Assembly: GCA_033060915.1 (NCBI GenBank)
Contig: CM065379.1
Location: 34,964,318-35,028,317, forward strand
Length of the DNA stretch: 64,000 bases
Source of the DNA: Euryodendron excelsum
Lineage: Eukaryota; Streptophyta; Magnoliopsida; Ericales; Pentaphylacaceae
Reading direction: 5' to 3'
The first letter of the stretch is position 1, and each line of letters opens with the position of its first letter. This document shows, in pieces, positions 15,301-24,838 of this stretch. The notes under the pieces were generated by a model, which was not told where the DNA came from, ran no database searches, and saw nothing but the letters and a program-made list of their open reading frames with translations. The translations under genes and the position numbers were made by a program.

Positions 15301-18074
15301 TCACTGGGTCTTAGCATATTCTGGTAACACATCTGGACATGTCCGATGCGCTGTGTCAAACACCACGACGGCCCCCTCGAGGATGCCTCCATGCTTCGTG
15401 GCCTCTCTCTCTCTCTCTCTCATATTTATGCATTGACTGTCAGCATTAGATGACTGAGGGTCTTTCAATTATTTTGTTTGTATCACGTGAGTGACTCGCT
15501 GTACTTTATTTATAATATTTTTAAAGTAGACTCCGATTGTTTTTGTTTTATATATATTTGTAATAATAAACTACTATTATGCATTTGCCTCGGTATTCTT
15601 GTGTTAATACTAATTATAGTTGGCTTGCCTTGAGGAAGATCTTGCAAATGAGCAAAAAGCCGGGGGCAGTATTGTTGATTCTAATTGGTTTTCATCGATG
15701 TGGGCTTCTGTTAACCTCCTTCATCTCTCTCTCTCTCTCTCATATTTTACCATTATTGTCGGATGACTTCATTTTTATTTTTTCTAATGAAGACCCCTGC
15801 TAATTTGTAATTTTATAACCCTTATTTTTGTAATTATGATACCCATATGTTTCATTATTGGAATTTAAAAACCGTTTATTTTGATTTCTAAATGTTTTCA
15901 AAAAAATATCCTCTTTTGGTTTTTTTCTCTCTTTTTTCACCAGTTCTTTTAATATAGTTTTGAACGTCAAGTTGCTCGAAAACACCATATGTTTTATCAC
16001 ACACATAATATGTTGTTTCCCTGCCATGCCTTGTTTGAGTGCATACAAAGTTCTGCTCTGACACGGTGTTCATGCTTCATAGTATATATATATGCACATA
16101 TTTGTAGTGTAACTGCATTTTCACTGAGAATTTCCGTGAGTTGATGCTTTTAGTTTTCCAGTTCTGATGAGTACTCATGGAAGATAGCGACTGAATTGCT
16201 TGTGGAAGTTGCTAGTCATGGAGAAGCGACTGGCTATGAGGTGCCTTGCCTCATTGTTGCTGCTAAAGATGATCTGGATCCATTTCCGACTGAGATACAA
16301 GATTCAACAAGGGTATAAATCTTGACCAGGGCCCTATTTTCTGAAGTACAAAAGTTTGTTGGTCCTCGCAAGTCATCGTTATTATGATTCTGGTATGAAT
16401 GTGGTTGTATTGGATACTCGAGATAAAGTTTGATCTGACTCTCACATGCAACTTCCATCGGTTGTCAATATTTCCCTATTTTGTGGTTTTTTTGGCCTAT
16501 GTTAGATTGAACAATGATATATGACTATTAGGGGATATTTTTATGCAGCCAGATTAGGTAGGTTGACGGAACAATTTCATTTAGCTAATCTAATTAGGAG
16601 GACTACTACTATTGCCCTGCAGCTGTATATGTTTGTTAGCAAAGACCCCATTTTCTGGATTTGGGGAAAACTGTTGTCCAGCTGTGTGTTACATATAATT
16701 TGGGTTCAGCATATTATAATAGATATGGAACATTTCTATACTTTGTTTTGCTTGCTTTGGTTTTCTGCTTGCTTCTAGCTGCCTAATAAGAATAACACTC
16801 TAGGAAGACACTGACAAATAAGTTAATGTGTTATTAGCTATGATATTATTATCCATTTGACAGTTCTTGACACATTAACATATTTTTGCTGCAAATTTCT
16901 CTTTCATAGGTAAGTCAGGATATGGGAATAGAGGCTCCTATACCTCTCAGCACAAAGTTAGGAGATTTTAATAATGTGTTCCGTAGGATTGTAAGTGCTG
17001 CTGAGCATCCTCATTTGAGCATTCCTGAAACTGAAGCTGGGAGAAGTCGCAAGCAATACCACCGGCTTATTAACCGCTCTCTGATGTTTGTATCAGGTAA
17101 CCTACCCTATACTTTTTTGTAGTCATCGGACTAGAAGTTCTAATTTTTTATTAGAACCACTGGAACCTTAAGAGTTTTGCTTTTTCAGAATAATTCTTGA
17201 TTGCAGTTCTTAGGGTATTCTGATACTTTTCTGCAATGCATGATTTCTTTACTAGTTTCTTTCTATGGTGATCAGGCTAGTGCTTATTTAATTCTTGTGT
17301 GGGTGGGTTTTTTTTTTTCTTTTGGGGTTTTGGGGGGGTTTGGGGTTGGTGGGTTTTTTTTTTTCCTTTTTTAATTATGTAATACCTTTGTTGAAATCAT
17401 GCTAGATATTCTCATTCTTAATCACCAAATTCCCCATTCTCGAAGGGACTCTCGAAAGGCCTAACTATCACTAATTTGTCCAAAGCAATTGCCATATTGA
17501 GCCTTGAACTTGATATCAAGTTTGACCAAACTCCAAAGTGTCTTCTTCTTGCTGTTCTCTCTTAAGGCTATTACCCACTGTTAGCCCTGCAAGGCAGGTG
17601 CTAGGAGTGGATTGGACACTGGCTCTTTGGAATTATTTGCACAAAGTTGCTACTCTGACATTTGAATCTGTTTTATTTTTATTTTATTTTTAGTGTTGGA
17701 TAGACGAAGAATGGAACCAGTGTTCTTGTTGCTTTTTGGGATGATTTAAATATACTATGGGCTAGCTTTGTCGGTAAGAGATGGGACTGAAGCTAACACG
17801 CAAGCAGATTGTTTCTTTTAGTAGATAAGAGATTATTGGTCTGAATAATTCGTTTTGTCTTCTATTATAGGGGCTCATGATTTTGGTTAAATCTCTCTCT
17901 CTCTCTCATTATGCTTGTTTGTAATGCTTTTCTGGGAATGTAATGCTTGATCTTCTTCTTCTTTTTCCCAGTTCACTGACATTGTCTTTCAACTCTACAG
18001 TTGGAGCTGCAGTAGCCATTGTTGGATTGGCAGCTTACCGTGTTTATGCTGCAAGGAAGAATTCCTCCAGTTAA
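362..18074 (+). CDS. MIRO: Mitochondrial Rho GTPase (Miro), C-terminal half, nine exons
   Basis: Exons by GT-AG junctions and frame continuity: 362-430, 2142-2197, 3446-3527, 4625-4836, 4962-5031, 11065-11177, 16162-16312, 16910-17096, 18001-18074 (TAA at 18072). They encode 337 residues, about half of the usual ~650; upstream exons lie before the window. Domains in order: a calcium-binding EF-hand loop DIDGDGAL across exons 1-2; the conserved stretch ending AAEKTALGGLSLDGFLSE; a second GTPase domain with P-loop GPRKAGKS (exon 4), DQPGG (exon 5) and AAKDDLD (exon 7); and a hydrophobic tail VGAAVAIVGLAAYRVY followed by AARKNSSS. Known family role: tail-anchored outer-membrane GTPase governing mitochondrial movement, shape and inheritance. 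From memory DQPGG, RIVSAAE and FVSVG resemble plant MIRO2 more than MIRO1. No frameshift or lost key residue is visible in these exons. Confidence 0.95.
431..2141 (+). other. Miro intron, 1.7 kb
   Basis: It has a GT donor at 431 and the acceptor TTACCAG ending at 2141. Around 925-985 the phrase GATTTCATGATGT recurs, a small local duplication. The block at about 1,140-1,700 reads like an old dispersed repeat, but I cannot assign a family. No convincing gene is present. Confidence 0.6.
2198..3445 (+). other. Miro intron with CT and TA microsatellites
   Basis: The donor GT is at 2198 and the acceptor ATTTCAG ends at 3445. A CT-rich run at about 2,284-2,308 passes into a TA/TG run at about 2,308-2,336. 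Nothing else is recognisable. Confidence 0.6.
3528..4624 (+). other. Miro intron with GAGCT-rich repeat remnant
   Basis: The donor GTATGT is at 3528 and the acceptor TATACAG ends at 4624. From about 3,735 to 4,340 it carries scattered GAGCT/AGCTTGAG phrases ending in ATACACCCCTAG. This resembles the ends of plant hAT-type MITEs such as the one at 6,004, but I found no matching left end or target duplication. Confidence 0.4.
6004..6324. mobile_element. hAT-like MITE (321 bp) in a Miro intron
   Basis: The element begins TAGGG and ends CCCTA, so its ends are inverted repeats. It is flanked by an exact 8-bp duplication GACATTGG (5996-6003 and 6325-6332), the size expected of hAT transposition. 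The interior is rich in AAGCTTGA/TCAAGC phrases typical of short non-coding plant hAT derivatives. No open frame is present, so it would need a transposase from elsewhere. Confidence 0.8.
6768..7709 (+). mobile_element. LTR of a retrotransposon with polypurine tract
   Basis: The purine run AAAGGAGGGAT (about 6,757-6,767) directly precedes TGTTAGGTG, the arrangement found at the 3' LTR of a retrotransposon. Inside the block are a TATA box TATATAAAG at about 7,454 and CT-rich downstream sequence. The block is much richer in GC than the surrounding intron. No target duplication was found, so this looks like the truncated 3' end of an element (internal remnant plus LTR) rather than a solo LTR. 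The right end is a guess. Confidence 0.6.
7770..7940. repeat. GTGTCC-rich dispersed repeat fragment
   Basis: This short AT-rich block repeats GTGTCC, ACACATTTG and GGACACGACACC phrases. It resembles the block at about 13,660-14,130. Plant genomes carry non-coding repeats of this kind. Family and ends are not determined. Confidence 0.3.
7955..9723. mobile_element. Mutator-like element, 1.77 kb, non-autonomous
   Basis: Both ends carry long, imperfect inverted repeats of roughly 150-200 bp. The left begins GGGTAAATTACACTGACC and the reverse complement of the right begins GGGTAATTCACCCTATTC; both continue through CTCCCTTG.GGT, AGTTCC, CATTGAC/CATCGAC and ACTATTTTACCC. The 9 bases ATTTATTTA occur exactly on both sides (7946-7954 and 9724-9732), the duplication size of Mutator elements. 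No transposase is visible. The interior contains CT and TG microsatellites and a possibly captured gene piece. Confidence 0.85.
8871..8986 (+). other. Possible captured first-exon fragment inside the Mutator-like element
   Basis: Within the element an ATG in a good plant context (GCCATGG, 8874) opens a short frame beginning MEGGVVVKNGSPLSLCIP, which stops right after the sequence CCCCAG|GTAA, a possible donor. It is preceded by a CT-rich leader resembling a plant 5' UTR. Capture of the 5' ends of host genes is typical of Pack-MULEs. I do not recognise the peptide, and it may be chance. Confidence 0.25.
9733..11064 (+). other. Right part of the 6-kb Miro intron
   Basis: This is AT-rich intron sequence from the Mutator-like element to the acceptor TTGACAG. 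I found no repeat ends or coding signal here. The left part of the same intron, 5,032-5,995, is equally plain. Confidence 0.5.
12870..12985. repeat. Two interleaved short direct duplications
   Basis: TTTTTGTTCATTCTGTAG is repeated back to back (about 12,898 and 12,928), and CTTCATCATGCGAC occurs twice (about 12,879 and 12,968). They abut the 5' edge of the LINE remnant. Confidence 0.6.
12985..13546 (+). mobile_element. 5'-truncated LINE remnant with A-rich tail
   Basis: Conceptual translation in shifting frames gives the C-terminal region of plant L1-type polyproteins. In order: KVAFFVWT (about 13,000), NLRKMRLLLLEWCFICR, then ENHLLLHCPVVW, then VPHCVMWSIWHERNCRAFEG (about 13,290-13,350). 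These are the reverse-transcriptase zinc-binding motif (C..C...H...C) and its W.IW.ERN signature. The block ends in an A-rich tail at about 13,524-13,544. At least two frame changes make it non-functional. The 5' limit is uncertain. Confidence 0.7.
13655..14135. repeat. GTGTCC/CCGTATCC-rich dispersed repeat
   Basis: The left edge reads GCCGTATCCGTGTTAGACAC and the right edge CCGTGTCCGTAGCCGTGTC, with AT-rich DNA between. The same class of phrases occurs at 7,770-7,940. It looks like a short non-autonomous repeat, but neither a clear inverted repeat nor a target duplication could be found. Confidence 0.35.
14228..14560 (-). mobile_element. Possible antisense LINE 3' end
   Basis: Read on the minus strand, the block ends in AATAGAGTAGC-like sequence read as TTAATTAAAGTTCACTTG, TTCATCCC and then an A-rich tail (the T-run at 14,231-14,240 on the plus strand). 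This matches the usual 3' end of plant L1-type LINEs. The body is short and has no recognisable coding. Confidence 0.4.
14561..16161 (+). other. Right part of the 5-kb Miro intron
   Basis: AT-rich sequence with CT microsatellites at about 14,453-14,466, 15,400-15,421 and 15,724-15,741. No gene was recognised. The left part of the same intron, 11,178-12,870, is likewise unremarkable. The acceptor TTTTCCAG ends at 16,161. Confidence 0.5.
17097..18000 (+). other. Last Miro intron
   Basis: Donor GTAACC at 17,097 and acceptor CTCTACAG ending at 18,000. It contains G/T homopolymer runs at about 17,305-17,370 and a short CT repeat at about 17,890. The intron in phase 1 separates FVS from VGAA, just before the membrane anchor. 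Confidence 0.7.
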
Positions 18075-20114
18075 AGGGGGAAGATTTGTGCATCTCTAGT
18101 TTCACATCAACATGGCAAGTTCAATTCGACTTTGTGTTGGGCTTGATTTTCGAATCCCAACTTTATTTTGTTTCTCAAGATGGCTCTTTTGTAGAGGATT
18201 TGCAAATTTAAGTTAAAAAGTAGCACACCTTGAAAGTTTACCATGTTCCTTGTAGGGGTTTTTATTCACAAAATTAATGAGTAGGCTGGTTTTGATGGAT
18301 GGGTTTCCAATGTGGGAGTAGTTCTGGAGCATGACTTTGTGCAGTCAAAAAATTTTGAAAATATATGATCTCAGCTTTGTTGACTTCCTTTTATTTTGCT
18401 TCATTTCTTTCGTTCTTTCTTTCTTTTTTTGTTCTTTTTCTTTTTCTTTTTCCTTTTATAAAACAGTGTGAAGATGTTTGCCATTGCAATTTTTCTGCTG
18501 AAAATTGGTCCTTTCCACTTTGATTTGTGTATTTGTGTTTGGTGTGTTGTGGGTGGTATGTGCAAGTACATGCTTTGCCAAAATATGAGAACTCCATGTT
18601 ACACGGATGCAGGCTTGGTGATTCTCTTGCGTTATTCAAAAGTTACATGATGTTCCCTTTAATTAGTCAGGCACACCCTGTCGTGGTGTTTCGGACTTAT
18701 GGATAATTTCTTGTGTATTAGTTTAAAGGGTTTAAACTTTAAACGTCTACCCCACTGGCAAATCGCGTTCTATAAAAACATTATTTGCTATCGTCGTTTG
18801 TTTCATGGCCATACTATGCACTTGCTCTTTCCCTGCTTTAGTTATCACATTGAGAAGTAATTATTAATATTATTATTTGTGGATGCTATACTTTATTAGT
18901 TTTAATTTTGTTTAAAAACTAGAAAGTATAAATTAAAAGTTCATAAAAATGTCAGAATTGAAGTGTTACGGAGATTTATTCATGCATGTACATGTCTGTA
19001 TTTGCAATGCAATGCTGTGTTTCAACAAAATCTATATATTTGCAATGCAATGCTGTGTTTCGAGCCTTTGCGTTATAAAGTGCACCCATTACTAGTGGTT
19101 CTAATTTCTATAGCCTCCGTCAGTAGTAGAGACCCTTGTTTTATATAGCATTTTTCGATAGGTTTTAATTAACAATAACACTCTTTATATCAAGTGGAGG
19201 CTTTTTAATTACTCAACTTTAAGCTTCTATTTTCTATTATATGTTTCCTTTTCTTCTTCTTTCAGCTCCAATCTGGCGTCTCCACTTCTTCAAGAGTCTC
19301 TGGAGTGAGTGGAAACTCTATCAAACAACTAAATCTGTTAATCTAAGAGAGGCTCTAAAAACTTCCTATGAAAAAAGGGAGCTTTATTTGTCATGCAGTG
19401 TAAAACAGGACTGTTGCTGGATTTGGAGGCTTTTAAAACTTCTATGTTTCCTTTTCTTCTTTTTCTCTCATCCATCTTCTCTCCACACGTGGCGTAAGAG
19501 TTGCCAAATTTACCTTAGGTCAAGGGTTCTAGCCCCGCGCCCCCCAATATCTCTCGTCCGACGATTGAATTCGGTCGGGGCTTTGAAACCCTGAACTGGC
19601 TGCACTTCCGGAGCCACCAAGCCAGAGTCCGTCTAGGCTCGGATGACCTAAACCGGAGATCAGTGATTCCGAATATCACCCTCGAACTGGAGAGCACCAA
19701 AGCAGAATATAATGATGTATAATAACCAATGGGTAAAATAAATAAACTCACATACTTTTAACATTTAGGATATCACTTATTACATGTCCAATATGCTTCA
19801 AATGTCTATCCATCCCTTAATCCAAGTTGCAAAGGTATGTATATTCACCCACAGAATGTGTTACTGCCATGATGGATTTAGTCAGCTGCATGTCTATGCT
19901 CATCCAAAGCAACTCTAGGTTCTTAAAAAGCCAATATAACTTGCGATTTTCTTCTGCATACTGTTTCTATCATACCTGCCCTACTTTAGGTGGGGGGTTC
20001 TGTTCTTAATCTTAGCACCTTTAGGGATCACCATAAGCATATAGCTCAAGAAGTGTCTATACCCTTCAATGGTAGGTGCTCAACTGGGTTCTTCTCTGTT
20101 TGACAAACCTTCTG
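18075..20114. other. Miro 3' UTR and convergent intergenic region
   Basis: The Miro 3' UTR begins at 18,075; its end is not obvious. TTGCAATGCAATGCTGTGTT occurs twice (about 19,001 and 19,041). A GC-rich block lies at about 19,520-19,690 and is listed separately. No open frame here looks like a gene. Confidence 0.5.
19520..19690. repeat. GC-rich block of unknown origin
   Basis: About 170 bases far richer in CG and CCG than the flanks, with no recognisable product in any frame. It reads like a piece of a GC-rich retroelement LTR, but no ends are visible. Confidence 0.3.
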
Positions 20115-20824
20115 TCACTCCACAGAGCCGAACCGGTAGTTCCATCGGGCACTTTGTTTGTCTTCCTCCTCTAGCCACAAACAGTACCTGTTGAAAGTCT
20201 CCACAGTTACATGTAATCTGAAGTCAATACTGAACAAAAACTTCATCTCCAACTTGTTCATCTCTCCAATGCTCACTCCTCCCACTTTGGCGTAATATGC
20301 ATTGCTGTAACACCTACATACATTAATGAGGATAGTTCAATAAACAAGTGATTTTGAAAAAAAAAATGTTAAGCCATATAGAATAGTAATGTAAACAGAT
20401 TTGGGTCAATGTGAATGAGAACTTACTGATCATCAAGAAACTTCGCGGATAACATAACGCTTGTAATTAGAAGCCGGTGAACATTGAGGGAAGTTAAATG
20501 AATCTCTCTCTGTTGAAGAAATCTATCCAGGTATATGTAGGCAACAATAAAACAGGAAGGGCTGCAGCTTGAGTACTTAAAGATTCGCTCCATGTACTGC
20601 CTAATGCTCAATGTGGGTGCTCTAGAACCATGAAAGATGGTGATGACCTCTTTCCCTACAGATGCCTTGAGTGATCTTTCATTCTTCTGGACGCTTCTTT
20701 CGAGAACTGAGGAAAGAAGGGATACAACTTTGGGAGTTCCTGAAACTCCATTTTTGTATTCGACCAGTCCCAAATTTAAGTGAGACTTTGATCCTAAAGA
20801 TTTTCCAGTGGGGGCTGTTCCCAT
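20115..20824 (-). CDS. P/U-type cyclin, complete, two exons
   Basis: Exon 1 is 20,824-20,427 and exon 2 is 20,313-20,115 (TGA), joined across a 113-base intron with donor CA|GTAAGT and acceptor TATGTAG|GTG. The product is 198 residues. Recognisable blocks in order: TPKVVSLLSSVLERSVQKNE (about 30-50), VITIFHGSRAPTLSIRQYME, RIFKYSSCSPSCFIVAYIYL, DRFLQQ, LTSLNVHRLLITSVMLSAKF, the exon junction LDDQCY, then NAYYAKVGGVSIGEMNKLEM and FLFSIDFRLHVTVETFNRYC. These are hallmarks of plant CYCP/CYCU proteins, PHO80-like cyclins that partner A-type cyclin-dependent kinases and link nutrient or phosphate status to division. It most resembles the CYCP3/CYCP4 subgroups from memory. The start MGTAPTGKS is the first in-frame ATG. 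It is convergent with Miro, 2 kb away. Confidence 0.92.
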
Positions 20825-23800
20825 ATCTACCCTGAGCTGCAGCAGATTCAGAATAGCAATCAGGTCAGGTTTGCAAATAAACTCTCTGCCGTATCATTTT
20901 CAAACGGGTAGTTATTAGGAGAACAATATGAGCGATGCAGTCATTTGTATTGACAGTAATTGTTCATAGTTTTGCACTGTCAATATTTTATCCTGTAGGC
21001 TTCAAAATTTTGCATCATAGGATAGGTTTCTGCAAGCCAAGAAGCTTTTCTTTCCACACCTAAAAAAGAAAAAATAGAAGGAAAACGAGGAGAAAACCTA
21101 GACATAGAGGAAGTATTATGATGGAGTTTCATTCGATAAACACATACTTTTAGGTCTCATCTGAGGGTAATTCATCGATTTTGCTATGTTTGGAAGTTAT
21201 TGCAATATTATAACAAACAAGAGAAATTGAAGTTGATTTAACTATGGTGACATCCAATTGGAATGTCCTTGACACAAAGTAGCCTGAAAATCAAGAGGTA
21301 GAATAAAAATGAGTAGCGGTATTATTGGGTTTAATTTGAGAAGAAGAGATCATGGCCAACAGGGAGAATAAGTTCATAGTAAACTTATGAACAGATATCA
21401 AAACTATGTTTAACCACACGTATGCAAAGGTAACAACAAGCAATCTTAGTTTAACCACACAATAGGCGGAAGTAACTAACGCAGCCCAAAATACGGCAAA
21501 GAAAATGGCTTACAGCTTCTTCAGAGATTCTTTTGTGTTTTGAGTATCTTACAGCTAGCATGGGAACAGTCACATACAAGACAATCTGAAAAGAAACTCA
21601 GAGAGTGATGAAACTTCCATTCTCCTTTCTCTGTTCCAGCTATAAGCTGTTACCTCATCATGCAGATAGTGATCTCTTCTCTCTCTCTCTCTCTCTCTAC
21701 ATGTATATGTGTGTATACACCTTTCTTGTGATGAATTTAGATGTTCTGTTGAGAGGGAGAAAGAAGAATCACCTTCTAATTACATTGTCGAAAATGTTTG
21801 TAATGTTTTCTTGTGGACTTGCTTTCGGTTTCGAAAAGAATATGAGTATATGTGTGACATTTGCTTCCAGCAGTGATTAAGAATTTCCAAGACTTTTCTT
21901 CTCCTTGCCCATAGATGCTTTCCTGCCATTTTTCTCAAGAAAATATGACTTCCACCAGACAATACAAAATTACTACTTTCCATTTAAAATAATCATGACC
22001 AACAGGATTAACAACTAAAGCTACAATACAAATAGTCGAGCAGGATAGGATGATAAGTCTATGGGTGAGAATGTTTGGGTGACAGCACCATTCAAGTGAA
22101 ATACATAACAGCCCAAATATGGGTAAATATCATTATTATGACTTTTGAAAGGAGTAAAGTTATACGAATAGAAAATTCATATATAATTTATCACAAAAAT
22201 GATGTGGTTGATTGACAACCAATTAATTTAAAACAAAACACCTATATTGATGGTTCTTAATTACAAAAATACTAACGTCACCTCACTTTGGTGAGATTTT
22301 CTATATAAATTTTTTAAAAGAATAATATTTTTCATATTAAAGCCATCGGTGATTGATTTCTTTTTTAAAGGAAGCCCTCATCCGCCCACTGGTCCTGCTA
22401 GCACATTTCAGGTGTCACAGTCCAAGCCAACCAGGGAGCAATTGGTGTGAAAGGAACCGAGGCCACCAATGTTTTGATTGAGGCACCACATATAAAATAC
22501 AAGTATATGCTCTTTCTCCTTTTTTCTTTAGAAGTAAAAAGTATATGCCTGCCTTGCAATCCACTTAATTGTGGAATGGCATAATTGGTTTCCTCGTGCA
22601 TTTTGTGACAAGAAAAAAAAATGAAAGAGAGATGTGGCTTGAAAATTTAACAAGTTTTAAAATTTGTTCAATTAAGTTTTAGTTTATTTATCTTTTCAGT
22701 TATTTTAAATGAGATTTAATTAAATTGAACTTGAGTAGCTTGGTTTTTTTTTTTTAATCTTAAAGGACATATAAGTTTGTCGAGTCGAGCTCATATTATT
22801 GTAAAGACTCAGACCTGCATCAACGTGTGTTGAATCTCACATCAAAAGGTTGCATAAAGAATTTAGGTTCATATGTAGGAACAATGAACTTAAATTCATG
22901 ACGTCTCATGTTTTTGTTAGTCTAAAGTAAAGATCAAATGAAAGCTGATCATGTCTGCCAAACGCGAGCACCTTCCAGTCGGTTGTCCCCATGATTTTGC
23001 CATTGCGATTAGGACAAATGTAACACCAATCAATCCGAGGAATTGTATTAGTTGGTCAAGTGAGGGTGTACCTCACATTGGCTCAGTTTTACTCTTGAGG
23101 TTAGGCAACAAGTAATTTATATCTCATGAGTACCCTAGTCCCAATATGAATGCTGTCGGCCTTTAATCGGATTTAAAAGGGAATAGTTAAAATGTGCTAA
23201 GCCCACTTGAACACCCTATCGACAATACCAAAAAAAAAAAATATATATATATATATATAACATCCGTTTGTTGAAGCCTTGAAGATATCTATCTGTATAT
23301 CGAGATCAGTCTTTCCTAATTCATACAATCCGAAAGTTGAATAAATCTCTGACCACATAGCCTGTGGGCATGTGGCACTGAATTCGGCCCGAATACCCAG
23401 CCCAATCCCTTTTTTATTTTAAAGGAAGGGTGGGTTGGTTACTATGCATTCTAACCTACCAGAAATCAAATATTTCAAATCAGATCTTTTAATCAATATA
23501 GCATGCGAAAGTCTGATTCTTCTGAACCAACAACTTACAAATATATAATATAAACATGATTAGATTACAAGAAGATTGGATTCAAAGAACAACAACTAGA
23601 AAACTAGAAAACACCATTTGGGTTCTCTTCCAGAACTAAACAACATCCACCATGTTGGATAACTATTCACTTCAACCACATCCATAATATTCCATACATG
23701 CTTTAAACCTCACACCTCATCTCACTTCATAGAATATTAAGATAACTTGAAAAATCACCAAAACAGAATTTGAAAGAAGGAAATTAGATGAAAGTTGTGC

Positions 23801-24694
23801 ATGTAAATTGCAAATTCATAGAACTATTCTCCAAAGCCAGGTGGATGAGACAACACCTTTCACTTGGCCTCAGCTTAATCACATTAAAATCCAATTTAAG
23901 GTCGTAATTTGGTGCTCACAAGTAGCGGAAAGCAAGAAAATAAAAATTACATAGCTGAAAGATCATTCATAGACCACACAAATCATGCATGGCAAGTTAT
24001 TGTCCTTCGATGATCACTAAATGCTCCTTGAATTTGAGCTCAATATGTACTGTAGGAGATTATTTTCTGGATTTTAGCATCACCATTTGAAATATAGTAT
24101 ATATACATCTCAGGAAGGCAAAAAAAAAAAAAAAGAAGAAGAAAGAAATAGCACAGAAAGCCACATTCCAGAAGAAAACTGAGGTACACTTGATTTGGAA
24201 TCAAGTTTTCTTTTCAATTTTTGAATCAATGAGGTGGAAGAATAGCGTTTTGTCCATTTTCATGCACAGCCAGGTTGGAATGGCAAACACCACAAGTGCT
24301 TTCACACAAAAAGATCAAATTTTACAATCCTGCAAAGATAATTTGGATTAGGGAGATGCATTACATTTGTTTAACCGTGAGAGTATGTGAAGCAGATGAA
24401 TGTGAAAACTACTGAAAATAAAGTTAGTATGTGAAAATTCTTGATTCTTGCATTTACTAACCTTTAGGATAAACAATACTCTATTTCAATCTAAACCGAG
24501 ATCTTCGTACTTACCCAACATACGTTCATGCATTCATAAACGTAGAAGCAATAAAAAATAAGATAGAAATTTAGCATGGAAACCCAAACCGAAAAAAAAC
24601 CACGTTTGTCAGGCAAGTCAAGCACTATACAATTGGTTTACACAATACCAACTTACAACCAAACACCAAAATTCCACAGATGCCGTTCGAATTT
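20825..24694. other. Intergenic region upstream of the cyclin
   Basis: AT-rich. A CT microsatellite at about 21,676-21,700 may lie in the cyclin promoter or leader. At about 22,930-23,230 a block ends in an A-run and a TA microsatellite (23,229-23,258), and could be an old SINE. TCGAGCTC-type phrases near 22,790 resemble MITE remnants. No gene was found. Confidence 0.45.
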
Positions 24695-24838
24695 TCACAA
24701 ACTACGGTTTAAGCTTGCTTGCTTGACTCCTCTATTTTTTGATTTCTCAGCCCTTGACTCTAATATTGAATCACCACGATGCTCTTCTTTATCTTCGAAA
24801 TCTACAAAGATGACCTCTCTAATGTGTTCTTCAAAATG
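24695..24838 (-). pseudogene. Downstream part of an unidentified minus-strand exon, split by the gypsy element
   Basis: On the minus strand this stretch is open and ends in TGA at 24,697-24,695. It encodes a charged peptide containing FEEHIREVIFVDFEDKEE and ending GVKQASLNRSL. Joined to 54,968-54,942, with one copy of the proposed 5-bp duplication removed, the frame continues from a good acceptor (CTTCTTCCCTAG|G) to the stop, 166 bases in all. I do not recognise the protein. It may be a real host gene broken by the retrotransposon or a chance frame. Confidence 0.4.

Noticed and set aside
19515..19751. Minus-strand frame over the GC-rich block
   Set aside because: Only 78 codons and no motif; GC-rich DNA has few stops by chance.
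22930..23260. Possible tRNA-derived SINE ending in an A run
   Set aside because: An A-box-like phrase (TTAGTTGGTCAAGTGAGG) is present but no acceptable B box and no target duplication were found.
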